Assembly: GCA_025356695.1 (NCBI GenBank)
Contig: JANXSE010000172.1
Coordinates: forward strand, 1 to 10,394
Origin: Betaproteobacteria bacterium
GTDB lineage: Bacteria > Pseudomonadota > Gammaproteobacteria > Burkholderiales > SG8-41
Length of the DNA stretch: 10,394 nucleotides
Direction of reading: 5' to 3'
Made by a program: the position numbers and the translations under genes. Under the pieces are notes generated by a model. It worked only from the letters and a program-made list of their open reading frames with translations, did no database searches and was not told where the DNA came from. Positions 1 through 6,936 of the stretch are shown in pieces. The number at the start of each line of letters is the position of its first letter. The first letter of the stretch is position 1.

Positions 1-492
1 CGGCGGCCACTGCTCGCGCGGCAGGCGGCGCAACGGAATCGGCCCGGCGTCGCCGTGCAATTCGTTTTTGAAATCCCCGTTTTTACAATCCCAATCCGTT
101 TCCATCTTGCGATAAAACGGCAGCACACCGTCCCAGTCCCAGCCGGCGCCCCCCGCCTGCGCCCATTCGGCGTAATCGGCCGGCGTGCCGCGCAGCGCCA
201 CCATGCCCATCACCGAACCGCCGCCGCCCATCACGCGGCCCTGCGGGAAACCGGTCGGCGCCGAATCCTGCGCCGTCAGCCAGTGCGCTTTGAGCTCGGG
301 CCAGACATAGGATTTGTTGTAATAGGACGACGGATAGTTGTCGCGCACGTCGGCGGGCTCGCTGCCAGGCAGCAGATCGCGGCCGGCTTCGAGCAGCAAC
401 ACCGTACTGGATGAACGTTCGGACAGACGGCTCGCCGTCACGCAACCGGCCACCCCTGCACCGATGACGATGTAATCAAAACTGCCGGGCAT
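1..492 (-). CDS. GMC-family FAD-dependent oxidoreductase, N-terminal part (runs off the left edge)
   Basis: The first 164 codons of a glucose-methanol-choline oxidoreductase are visible; the rest lies beyond base 1. The start at 492 is preceded by GGAG with 9 nt spacing. Residues 6-16 form the FAD dinucleotide-binding strand and turn (DYIVIGAGVAG), and Glu35 in LLLEAG is the usual ribose-binding acid at the end of strand 2. Residues 86-101 (GRVMGGGGSVMGMVAL followed by RG) match the first GMC signature, then come a DY-x2-W block and GWDWDGVLPFYRKME. The Asn usual in this signature (S-x-N-G-M) is Met95 here; from memory this also occurs in some GMC subgroups. Family members oxidise alcohols, choline or sugars with FAD; the substrate cannot be told because the catalytic His lies in the missing C-terminal half. 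It is divergent from the dehydrogenase at 650. Family confidence is high, substrate unknown. Confidence 0.9.
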   Translation of the reverse strand, partial: MPGSFDYIVIGAGVAGCVTASRLSERSSSTVLLLEAGRDLLPGSEPADVRDNYPSSYYNKSYVWPELKAHWLTAQDSAPTGFPQGRVMGGGGSVMGMVALRGTPADYAEWAQAGGAGWDWDGVLPFYRKMETDWDCKNGDFKNELHGDAGPIPLRRLPREQWPP

Positions 493-524
493 TTCAGCAA
501 ACTCCAATCATTATTCAGCGGCCC

Positions 525-558
525 TGCGGTAGCGCCGGGCCGCCCGAAGGCTACCGCA
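525..558. promoter_or_regulatory. Hyphenated dyad in the divergent GMC/SDR promoter region
   Basis: A perfect 9-bp inverted repeat, TGCGGTAGC (525-533) and GCTACCGCA (550-558), is separated by 16 bp. Inside it sits a second palindrome, CGGGC-C-GCCCG (536-546), with nearly the same centre. It lies 33 bp upstream of the GMC start and about 30 bp upstream of the candidate -35 for the dehydrogenase. It could be an operator for a regulator not encoded here, or an RNA hairpin or small palindromic repeat. No T-tract follows on either strand, so a simple intrinsic terminator is unlikely. Confidence 0.45.
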
Positions 559-587
559 TCATCTGCGTGCTGACAACGCGCAACGCG

Positions 588-616
588 TTCGAAGCACGGG
601 CGCAGCGGAGTATCAT
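588..616 (+). promoter_or_regulatory. Candidate sigma-70-type promoter for the SDR-DMT unit
   Basis: A TATCAT -10 element (611-616) lies 17 bp downstream of TTCGAA (588-593), a poor -35 with about 3 of 6 consensus bases. Transcription would begin near 623 and leave a leader of roughly 27 nt before the ATG at 650. This start point would exclude the upstream in-frame ATG at 617. The -10 is reasonable but the -35 is weak. Confidence 0.35.
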
Positions 617-649
617 GTGCACTTCATTCACGTCTTTGATGGAACTCCC

Positions 650-1405
650 ATGAGCACATCGAACAAAGTCGCCATCGTCACCGGCGCGGGCAGTGGCATC
701 GGCAAGGCCACCGCACTTGCGTTGCTCAAAGCCGGTTACTGTGTCGGCCTCGCCGGCCGCCGCGCCGACATGCTGGAAAAAACCGCCGCCGAATCGGGCG
801 CCGGTGCGCGCGTGCTGGCGCTGCCAACCGACGTCAGTAAACCGGATTCGGTCAACGCGCTGTTTGCCAAAACGCGCGACAGCTACGGCCGCATCGATGT
901 GCTGTTCAATAATGCCGGCGCCAATGCGCCGGGCATCCTGTTCGAAGACCTCAGCTACGAAAAATGGCAGTCAGTGGTCGACGTCAATCTGACCGGCATG
1001 TTTCTCTGCGCGCAGGCCGCTTATCGCATAATGAAGGATCAGGACCCGCGCGGCGGTCGCATCATCAACAACGGTTCAATTTCGGCGCACGCGCCGCGCC
1101 CCGACTCGGCGCCATATACGTCGACGAAACACGCAGTGACGGGACTGACCAAATCGATTTCCCTCGATGGCCGCAAATACGACATCGCCTGCAGCCAGAT
1201 CGACATCGGCAACGCGCTGACCGAACTCGCCAAGCGCATGTCCACCGGCGTCAAGCAGGCCGACGGCACGGTGAAGGTCGAGGCGATGATGGATGTGAAC
1301 CGCGTGGCCGATGCGGTGGTGCACATGGCCGGCCTGCCGCTCGATGTGAACATCCAGTTCATGACCATCATGGCGACCAAGATGCCCTTCGTCGGCCGCG
1401 GCTGA
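650..1405 (+). CDS. Classical short-chain dehydrogenase/reductase (SDR)
   Basis: A 251-residue protein, the usual length of a classical SDR, which reduces carbonyls or oxidises alcohols with NAD(P)(H) in the cytoplasm. The Rossmann motif TGAGSGIG is at residues 11-18, NNAG at 87-90, and the catalytic tetrad is Asn113, Ser143, Tyr156 and Lys160 (Y-T-S-T-K). The basic pair Arg37-Arg38 after strand 2 suggests NADP(H) preference. The PG motif that usually follows strand 6 is replaced by IDIGNA, a variant I recall from some SDR subgroups. An in-frame ATG at 617 would add 11 residues with no SDR homology; ATG 650 has GGAA 5 nt upstream and fits the family N-terminus. It probably shares a transcript with the exporter gene that begins 12 bp after its stop. 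The substrate is unknown. Confidence 0.92.
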   Translation: MSTSNKVAIVTGAGSGIGKATALALLKAGYCVGLAGRRADMLEKTAAESGAGARVLALPTDVSKPDSVNALFAKTRDSYGRIDVLFNNAGANAPGILFEDLSYEKWQSVVDVNLTGMFLCAQAAYRIMKDQDPRGGRIINNGSISAHAPRPDSAPYTSTKHAVTGLTKSISLDGRKYDIACSQIDIGNALTELAKRMSTGVKQADGTVKVEAMMDVNRVADAVVHMAGLPLDVNIQFMTIMATKMPFVGRG

Positions 1406-1417
1406 GCGGGCGCGTTG

Positions 1418-2332
1418 GTGGCACCGGAGTGGCTGTGGATCGCGCTGACCATCGGCGCGGCACTCGCGCAGACTTTTCGCAATGCCGCGCAGCGGCATCT
1501 GACGGCGACGCTCGGCACGCTGGGCGCGACGCTGGTGCGTTTTCTCTACGGCCTGCCTTTTACGCTGGTGTGGCTTGCCGCGGTGGCGGCGTTCGGACAT
1601 TTCGGCTGGCCCGAACTGCACCGCGTGTTCCTCGGCTGGGTCGTGCTCGGCGCCGTCCTGCAACTGGCCGCCGCCGCGCTGCTGCTGCAGGTGATGGAAG
1701 AGCGCAACTTCGCGCTCGGCGTGGCGTATTCGAAGACCGATGCCGTCCTTGTCGCCTTGTTTGCCTTTCTCATCCTCGGCGAGACGGTGGCGCCGGTGGT
1801 TGCCATCGCCATCGGCACCGGCACGCTCGGCGTACTCTTGCTGTCGCCGGCCGATCCGCGGCATCCGATCCGCGCGCTGCTCACCGGCTGGACCTCGCGC
1901 AGCGCGCTGCTGGGCATCGCCTGCGGCGCCAACTTCGCCATCAGCGGCGTCTGTTACCGCGCCGCCGCGCTGGCGCTGCCCGAGGTGCATTTCACCATGG
2001 CGGCGGCGGTGATCCTGTTCATCGCGCAAAGCGTGCAAACGCTGGCACTCGGTGGCTGGCTGCTGGCGCGGCAGGCCAACACCGTGGTGCTGATCTTTCG
2101 CGAATGGCGCACCTCGCTGTTCGCCGGCTGCATGGGTGCCACCGCCTCGATCGGCTGGTTCACGGCGGTGGCTATCGAACCGATCGCACACGTGCGCACG
2201 CTGGCGCTGATCGAACTCGTCTTCGTCTACACCGTATCGCACCGCTTCTTCCGCGAAAAAATCGCGCCGCGCGAAATCGCCGGCATGGCCCTGCTGGCGC
2301 TGGGGCTGGCGATTGTGACCATCGCGCGCTGA
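1418..2332 (+). CDS. DMT-superfamily transporter with two EamA domains
   Basis: About 304 residues, almost entirely hydrophobic, giving roughly ten membrane helices in two repeats, as in EamA/DMT inner-membrane exporters of metabolites and amino acids. The first repeat ends near residue 142 with the ETVAPVVAIAIGTGTLGVLLL segment. The second ends with a helix containing RTLALIELVFVY, a REKIAPREIAG loop and a last helix MALLALGLAIVTI, the typical EamA end. The early F-R-N-A-A-Q-R segment is shared by many proteobacterial DMT proteins, as far as I recall. GTG at 1418 is chosen because a weak GAGCGGG lies 7 nt upstream; TTG at 1415 is the alternative and adds one residue. With a 12-bp gap after the dehydrogenase stop, the two are likely cotranscribed and may act on related metabolites. 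The substrate cannot be read from the sequence. Confidence 0.88.
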   Translation: MAPEWLWIALTIGAALAQTFRNAAQRHLTATLGTLGATLVRFLYGLPFTLVWLAAVAAFGHFGWPELHRVFLGWVVLGAVLQLAAAALLLQVMEERNFALGVAYSKTDAVLVALFAFLILGETVAPVVAIAIGTGTLGVLLLSPADPRHPIRALLTGWTSRSALLGIACGANFAISGVCYRAAALALPEVHFTMAAAVILFIAQSVQTLALGGWLLARQANTVVLIFREWRTSLFAGCMGATASIGWFTAVAIEPIAHVRTLALIELVFVYTVSHRFFREKIAPREIAGMALLALGLAIVTIAR

Positions 2333-2394
2333 AACAAAGCGGCACGACGGTAATCTGTTGCACCGGTTGCCGCGTTACTGTGAGCTGGACGCGC

Positions 2395-2400
2395 TAGAAT
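2395..2400 (+). promoter_or_regulatory. Candidate -10 element directly in front of the DUF748 gene
   Basis: TAGAAT (2395-2400) resembles a sigma-70 -10 box and lies 7 bp before the ATG at 2408, so transcription would start at or next to the start codon. No convincing -35 is present at 16-18 bp; TTGCCG (2367-2372) is 22 bp away. No Shine-Dalgarno sequence precedes the ATG, and an in-frame TGA at 2381-2383 blocks any longer form. Confidence 0.35.
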
Positions 2401-2407
2401 TCGTCAC

Positions 2408-5400
2408 ATGGAAAACCAGACCGCCACCACCTTCTTTCGCCTGCCCCGCCGGCTTGCCATTATCGGTGGCGCCACGCTCGCCGCACTGGCCTTGCTCTAT
2501 GCACTCGGCGGCTTCGTGCTGCTGCCCTGGTACGCGCAGCGCGAATTGCCGCGGCTGGCCGAGCAGCACCTACATCACCAGGCACACGCCGGCGAGATTT
2601 CGTTCAATCCGTTTACCCTCACGCTGCAGGTCAAAGACTTCGCGCTGAAAGAACACGACGGCCGCACGCTCTTCACCTTCAAGCATGCGGTGATCGATCT
2701 TGAATGGCATTCGCTGGTGAAACGCGCCATCGTCTTCGGCGAAATCCGTCTCGACACGCCCGTCGTCGACATGGTCATCGCGCCCGACGGCCGCCTCAAT
2801 CTTGCCGCGCTCGCCGGCGACCAGTCGGCGACACCGCACGAACCCGCACCCGCGTCTTCTCCCCGCGTCGTAATCGACGAATTGCAAATCGACCACGGCA
2901 CCATCGCCTTCGACGACCAGCGCATCGGATACAAAAACCGCTTCGAAGACCTCGCCTTCAAACTGTCCTCGCTGTCGACCTTCGCCGACAACAAGGGCCC
3001 TTACGTGTTAAGCGCGCACACGCCGGGCGGCGCCACGCTCAAATGGAAGGGCGAGTTATCGGTCTCGCCGCTGGTCGCCACCGGCACCATTGCGCTCGAA
3101 CACGGCGCGCTGCCGGAACTGCAGCCCTTCGTCAAAGAATTTCTGAACGGGGCGATCACTGACGGCCGCGCCAATCTCGAATTGCCCTATCACTTCGCCC
3201 TGCCCGACGGCAAACCGCGCATCGAAGTCAAAAACGGCAAGCTGCTGATCGAAGCGTTCGCCATCACCGCCACCGGCGCCGATGCGCCGTTGTTCAAATT
3301 CGACACCTTCGCGATCGACGACATGACGCTTGATCTCGCCGCGCACACGGCAAACCTCGGCGCGGTGCGCGTCGACGGTCTGGACCTCAAGGCCAAACGC
3401 AATGACAGCGGCGAAATCGATCTCGCCAAACTGCTGATCCCGCGCAAGCAGGACACGCCCTCGGCGCCGTGGCAGATCACTGTCGCCACCGTCGAACTGG
3501 GCAAAGCGGCGGTCGCCTTCAGCGACAGCGCAACGGGCATGGCGCCAGCATTGAAAGACATCGCCGTCAAACTCAACGATGTCACGGGCGATTTCGCGCG
3601 CCCAGTGCCGTTCGAATTTTCCGCTGCCATCGTCGGCGGCGGCACGCTCACCGGCAACGGCAGCGTTGCCGCGGGCGGCGCCGTCGATGCCAAGGTCAGC
3701 GGCACGGCCATCGCCCTCGCACCGTTGCAACCGCTGATTGCGCGCTACGCCAACGCCACGCTCGCTTCGGGCGAGGCGGCGTTTTCGGGCAGCATCAAGA
3801 CCGCGCAGAAAAACGCAGCATTCGTCTATACCGGCGGCGCCAGCATCAACAATGTGCAGGTGAACGATCCGACCGGGGTCGCGCTGGCCGGCTGGAAATC
3901 ACTGTCAACGACGACGCTGCGCGCGCAGGCCGCGCCGACGCAGTTGCGCATCGACACCATTCACTGGCAGGAGCCCAGCGGCAAATACGCCATCAGCGCC
4001 GACAAGACCAGCAACTTCTCGCGCGCGCTCAAGCGCAACGACAATCCGCCGCCACAACCCGCGGCGGCGGCCGATGCAAGCACCGCGGCAGCCAACGCTG
4101 CCGCAGTACCGGCCGCCACAACACCTGCGCCCGCGACGAGCGATGCCGATGGTGAGGACGGCGCCATCGCCGTGCAAATCCGCCGCATCGACATCAAACA
4201 AGGCGCACTCGATTTCTCCGACGACAGCCTCGGCGGCGGCTTTGCCACCAGCATCCGCGAATTCAACGGCACCATCAACGGCATTTCGAGCGACCGCGGC
4301 ACGCGCAGCCAGCTGGCGCTCGAGGGCCGCGTCGATGAATACGGCTACGCGCGCGTCACCGGCTCGCTCAACCCCTTCCTGCCGCGCGACCGCAGCACGG
4401 CGCGCTTCGAATTCCGCAACCTCGACGTCGCCAAGGTGACGCCCTACGCGGTGCGCTTTGCCGGTTACAAAATCGCCTCGGGTCGCATGTCGCTCGATCT
4501 GAATTACAGCGTGCGCAACAATCTGATCGAGGGCGACAACAAGATCGTGCTCGAACAATTTACGCTCGGCGAAAAAATCGCGACACCCGGCGCGCTCGAT
4601 CTGCCGCTCGAACTCGCCATCGCGCTGTTGAAAGACAGCGACGGCAGGATCGATCTGGCGCTGCCGGTGTCGGGCAATCTCGACGATCCGAAGTTCGATT
4701 ACAGCGCCATCATCGGCAAGGCGATCGGCAACCTGATCTCCGGCATTTTCGCCGCGCCGTTCAAATTGCTGGCGGCGCTGTTCTCCGGCGTCAACCACGA
4801 GGAATTCAGCAATATCAACTTCGACCCGGGCTCGGCGCGCCTGCTGCCGCCCGAGCGCGAAAAACTCTCGCGCATCGTGCAGGCGCTGGGCAAACGTCCG
4901 GAACTGAAACTGCTGGTGCCGGCGCGCTACGACGTCGAACTCGATGCACGCGCGCTCAAACGCGGCGCGTTGCGGCTCGAACTCGGCAAACGCGCCGGAC
5001 TCGACATCGAAGCCGAGGATCCGCCGGGGCCGCTCTCGATCGACGACCGGCGCACGCGCGCCGCCGTGCGCGACCTGTTTGCCGAACGCTTTTCCAGGGA
5101 CGAACTCGACAAGCTGCGCGCCGCTGCCGAAGCGAAAGAAAACGCCGCCGACGGCGGCAAAGCGCAGCAGGCCATGAGTTCGCTCGAACGGCTTGGCCGC
5201 TTTGCCAGCGGCGAACCGCATGTTGCCGACACCGGCGAGTTCTACCGCACGCTGGGCGGGCGGCTCGTTGCCTCGCAAACCCTCGCCGCCGACGCGCTCA
5301 ACGAGTTGGCACGCAAACGCGCCAGCGTCATCGGCGAGGCGCTCAAAGCCGCCGGCATCGATGTCGCGCGCGTTGCGCTGACCACCGGCGACCCGCTCAA

Positions 5401-5452
5401 CAATCCCGAAGCGAAGACGGTCGCGCTGGAACTGGCATTGTCGACGCGTTGA
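2408..5452 (+). CDS. DUF748 (AsmA-like) envelope protein
   Basis: A 1014-residue protein with one N-terminal membrane helix (about residues 16-40) after a short basic cytoplasmic segment (R11, R14, R15), so the bulk should be periplasmic. The rest is made of AsmA/DUF748-like beta-rich stretches with repeated patterns such as IRLDTPVVDM and VRVDGLDLKAKR. An Ala/Pro-rich linker at about residues 541-581 separates two halves. Near residues 802-850, NINFDPGSARLLPPEREKL and the following RPELKLLV resemble an OmpA-like segment often found at the end of DUF748 proteins. AsmA-like proteins act in envelope assembly and lipid traffic between membranes; that role is a family-level inference here. An in-frame TGA at 2381-2383 fixes ATG 2408 as the start. 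There is no Shine-Dalgarno sequence. It sits alone between the exporter gene and a convergent cupredoxin gene. Confidence 0.88.
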   Translation: MENQTATTFFRLPRRLAIIGGATLAALALLYALGGFVLLPWYAQRELPRLAEQHLHHQAHAGEISFNPFTLTLQVKDFALKEHDGRTLFTFKHAVIDLEWHSLVKRAIVFGEIRLDTPVVDMVIAPDGRLNLAALAGDQSATPHEPAPASSPRVVIDELQIDHGTIAFDDQRIGYKNRFEDLAFKLSSLSTFADNKGPYVLSAHTPGGATLKWKGELSVSPLVATGTIALEHGALPELQPFVKEFLNGAITDGRANLELPYHFALPDGKPRIEVKNGKLLIEAFAITATGADAPLFKFDTFAIDDMTLDLAAHTANLGAVRVDGLDLKAKRNDSGEIDLAKLLIPRKQDTPSAPWQITVATVELGKAAVAFSDSATGMAPALKDIAVKLNDVTGDFARPVPFEFSAAIVGGGTLTGNGSVAAGGAVDAKVSGTAIALAPLQPLIARYANATLASGEAAFSGSIKTAQKNAAFVYTGGASINNVQVNDPTGVALAGWKSLSTTTLRAQAAPTQLRIDTIHWQEPSGKYAISADKTSNFSRALKRNDNPPPQPAAAADASTAAANAAAVPAATTPAPATSDADGEDGAIAVQIRRIDIKQGALDFSDDSLGGGFATSIREFNGTINGISSDRGTRSQLALEGRVDEYGYARVTGSLNPFLPRDRSTARFEFRNLDVAKVTPYAVRFAGYKIASGRMSLDLNYSVRNNLIEGDNKIVLEQFTLGEKIATPGALDLPLELAIALLKDSDGRIDLALPVSGNLDDPKFDYSAIIGKAIGNLISGIFAAPFKLLAALFSGVNHEEFSNINFDPGSARLLPPEREKLSRIVQALGKRPELKLLVPARYDVELDARALKRGALRLELGKRAGLDIEAEDPPGPLSIDDRRTRAAVRDLFAERFSRDELDKLRAAAEAKENAADGGKAQQAMSSLERLGRFASGEPHVADTGEFYRTLGGRLVASQTLAADALNELARKRASVIGEALKAAGIDVARVALTTGDPLNNPEAKTVALELALSTR

Positions 5453-5477
5453 TTTTTCGCGTTCTGCAGACGGTCGT

Positions 5478-5855
5478 TCAGTCGACCACCGTGATCATGC
5501 CGCTCATTTCCTCGTGTCCCGAGCCGCAGAACACGTCGCACAGAAACTCGACCTTGCCGACCTTGGCCGGTACCACGCGCACACGCGTGGTTTTGCCGGG
5601 CACGATGTCGGCGCGCGCGCCGAGGTCCGGCGCATTGAAGCCCATGAAGACATCTTCCGTCGTGAATTCGAGGATGACCGGTACGCCTTTCTTCAGCGTC
5701 ACATCGTGCGGCTTAAATTCGAATTTTTTCGCCGTGATTTTGATCACAGGTTCACCGGACTCGGCCGATTGCGCGACCACATAGGCGGTCGTCATCGCCA
5801 CGGCGGCGAACGCCGCGGCGATGACACTGCGAGTTTTTCTTTTCGTTGCAACCAT
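5478..5855 (-). CDS. Secreted cupredoxin-domain protein with a CuA-like C-terminal motif
   Basis: A 125-residue protein with a basic start (KRKTR), a hydrophobic core and a likely signal-peptidase cut near residues 28-30, so the mature form of about 95 residues is periplasmic. Its cupredoxin fold is shown by KKFEFKPHDVTLKKGVPV (residues 43-60), the IVPGKTT turn (84-90) and the end motif Cys106-x3-Cys110-x3-His114-x2-Met117. That motif is the CuA ligand loop of cytochrome oxidase subunit II. The upstream CuA ligand, His in D-V-x-H, is Met71 here (EDVFMGF). No transmembrane anchor or haem motif is present, so it is not an oxidase subunit. It probably binds copper for electron transfer or metal handling. 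The start lies 4 bp after the phosphoesterase stop, with AAGG inside the end of that gene serving as ribosome site, so the two are cotranscribed and probably translationally coupled. Confidence 0.85.
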   Translation of the reverse strand: MVATKRKTRSVIAAAFAAVAMTTAYVVAQSAESGEPVIKITAKKFEFKPHDVTLKKGVPVILEFTTEDVFMGFNAPDLGARADIVPGKTTRVRVVPAKVGKVEFLCDVFCGSGHEEMSGMITVVD

Positions 5856-5859
5856 CGCG

Positions 5860-6756
5860 TTACGCCTTTTTCACGACCGGAAACTCGTTGATCGCGGCCT
5901 GTCCCGTTTTGGCCGCCACGTTGATGCCGCGGAAACCCAGGCCGGCGTAATTCGGATCCGTCGCGTTCCACGCCAGCGGCACGCGCTTGGGCACGCTGCC
6001 GGCAACAGGCAGCGGAAAGATCAGCGACTTCGCCGCATGGTGCGCGATGTGGCCGGTCATGTGATGATGTTCCTGATGAATATGACCGTAGAACACCGTC
6101 AGGTTTTTGTACGGCATCAGCAACTCAATCGCTTTGGCGCCGTCGCGCGTCGCCCAGTCCCATTGCGGATACAGATCGAACAACGGACGGTGCGTAAACA
6201 CCACAATGGGCGCATCGGCCGGCTGCTTTTTCAGATCGGCGGCGAGCAGCGCCAGCCCGGCTTCGCCAATGCTCGAAGTCGGGTCCGACACATTATCGAC
6301 GACGATGAAGTGCACGCCGTTGTGATCGAAGCTGTAATTGGTAGCGCCGAAAAATTCCCTGTAGGCGGCGCCGTTGTCGAGAGAGGCATCGTGTTCGCCC
6401 GGCATGAAACGCACGGTTTTTACTTTCAGCTCGCTGACGATCTGTTTGAACTCGCCGAGCCGTTTGCGCCGCTCCGCGGGATCGTCGGTGGTATGCGTGA
6501 GATCGCCGGTGAACATGATGAAATCCGGCTGGCGTTCCAGCGCGTTGACTGCGGCGACCGCTTTTTTCAGCGTCACTTTCGCGTCCGGATTGGGCGGGCC
6601 TTCGAAACCCCAGTGGGTGTCCGACAATTGCACAAAGAAGAAATCGTCATTCCCGCCCGCCAGTGAAGCGCAACCCGGCAGGCCCGATGCAAATACGACG
6701 CCGCCCACGCCCGCCAGGCGCATGAAATCCCGTCTGCTGTACTGTTGCTTTGCCAT
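5860..6756 (-). CDS. Tat-exported metallophosphoesterase (calcineurin-like)
   Basis: A 298-residue binuclear-metal phosphoesterase. The N-terminus carries a twin-arginine signal (Y-SRRDFM-RLAG, residues 6-16), a hydrophobic stretch and Leu-Pro-Gly-Cys29, which may be a lipidation site, so it is exported folded and perhaps membrane-anchored. Metal-site blocks appear in family order: D46-T-H48, G84-D85, G120-E121-H122-D123, H189 (T-H-R-P) and G224-H-I-H227. The second block normally reads GNHD; Glu replaces the metal-binding Asn here. A histidine-rich stretch follows (eight His in residues 225-240). ATG 6756 is chosen because GGGGGA lies 4 nt upstream and it gives a clean Tat signal; a longer frame to 6924 would run through both ECF promoters. 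The substrate is unknown. It is followed by the cupredoxin gene after 4 bp and is apparently driven by the ECF-type promoter at 6816-6842. Confidence 0.9.
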   Translation of the reverse strand: MAKQQYSRRDFMRLAGVGGVVFASGLPGCASLAGGNDDFFFVQLSDTHWGFEGPPNPDAKVTLKKAVAAVNALERQPDFIMFTGDLTHTTDDPAERRKRLGEFKQIVSELKVKTVRFMPGEHDASLDNGAAYREFFGATNYSFDHNGVHFIVVDNVSDPTSSIGEAGLALLAADLKKQPADAPIVVFTHRPLFDLYPQWDWATRDGAKAIELLMPYKNLTVFYGHIHQEHHHMTGHIAHHAAKSLIFPLPVAGSVPKRVPLAWNATDPNYAGLGFRGINVAAKTGQAAINEFPVVKKA

Positions 6757-6815
6757 GTCGTCCCCCGTTTGAATTGAAAATCGGCAACCCGCGCGCCGCC
6801 GCGCACTTACCAACC

Positions 6816-6842
6816 AGACTGGCCATCGCCGCGCTTTATTCC
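6816..6842 (-). promoter_or_regulatory. Candidate ECF-sigma promoter for the phosphoesterase-cupredoxin operon
   Basis: Read on the minus strand, GGAATAAA (6842-6835) is followed after exactly 15 nt by GTCT (6819-6816). This is the same motif and spacing as the plus-strand promoter at 6869-6896. Transcription would begin about 50 nt upstream of the phosphoesterase ATG at 6756. Since a sigma gene is divergent here, control by that sigma is the simplest reading. Confidence 0.6.
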
Positions 6843-6868
6843 AAACATCTGCGCCGGCAGGAAGAACG

Positions 6869-6896
6869 GGAATAAACTGCCGCCTCGCAGCGTCTA
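6869..6896 (+). promoter_or_regulatory. Candidate autoregulatory ECF-sigma promoter
   Basis: GGAATAAA (6869-6876), preceded by one more G, is followed after 15 nt by GTCT (6892-6895) within CGTCTA (6891-6896). A GGAA-type -35 with a C-G-T-C-type -10 and a 16-17 bp gap is the usual form of ECF-sigma promoters, which commonly lie upstream of the sigma gene itself. The predicted start is near 6902, leaving a leader of about 35 nt that contains the ribosome site at 6923-6929. Confidence 0.65.
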
Positions 6897-6922
6897 TGTA
6901 TTTCAAGAGCCGCATCGGGTGC

Positions 6923-6929
6923 AAGGGAG
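6923..6929 (+). promoter_or_regulatory. Ribosome binding site that fixes the sigma-factor start
   Basis: AAGGGAG lies 7 nt before the TTG at 6937, which is ideal spacing. The in-frame GTG at 6919 lies upstream of this site and has no comparable sequence of its own, so TTG 6937 is preferred. Confidence 0.65.
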
Positions 6930-6936
6930 CGTTGAT

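Noticed and set aside
617..649. Upstream ATG that would extend the dehydrogenase by 11 residues
   Set aside because: The extra residues match nothing in the SDR fold, the candidate promoter places the transcript start near 623, and ATG 650 has a better ribosome site.
1076..2242. Antisense open frame of 388 codons opposite the SDR and exporter genes
   Set aside because: Composition is dominated by R, G, Q, H and A, with no motifs; both plus-strand genes have clear family signatures.
964..2397. Open frame of 477 codons across the SDR and exporter genes
   Set aside because: It is a different frame of two well-supported genes, with Arg/Gly/Ala-rich low-complexity translation and no recognisable domain; long shadow frames are expected at this GC content.
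3905..5278. Antisense open frame of 457 codons inside the DUF748 gene
   Set aside because: Its translation has the repetitive R/A/V/G/E composition of an antisense shadow, and the plus strand carries a full-length recognisable protein.
5472..5487. Small hairpin GGTCG-6 nt-CGACC between the convergent DUF748 and cupredoxin genes, considered as a terminator
   Set aside because: The stem is only 5 bp, lies partly in the cupredoxin coding end and has no adjacent T-tract on either strand.
5478..5855. Annotation of the cupredoxin as cytochrome c oxidase subunit II
   Set aside because: There are no transmembrane helices beyond the signal peptide, one CuA ligand is replaced, and no oxidase subunit genes are nearby.
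6757..6924. N-terminal extension of the phosphoesterase to 6924
   Set aside because: It would bury the Tat signal 56 residues inside the protein and overlap both candidate ECF promoters; ATG 6756 has a strong ribosome site.
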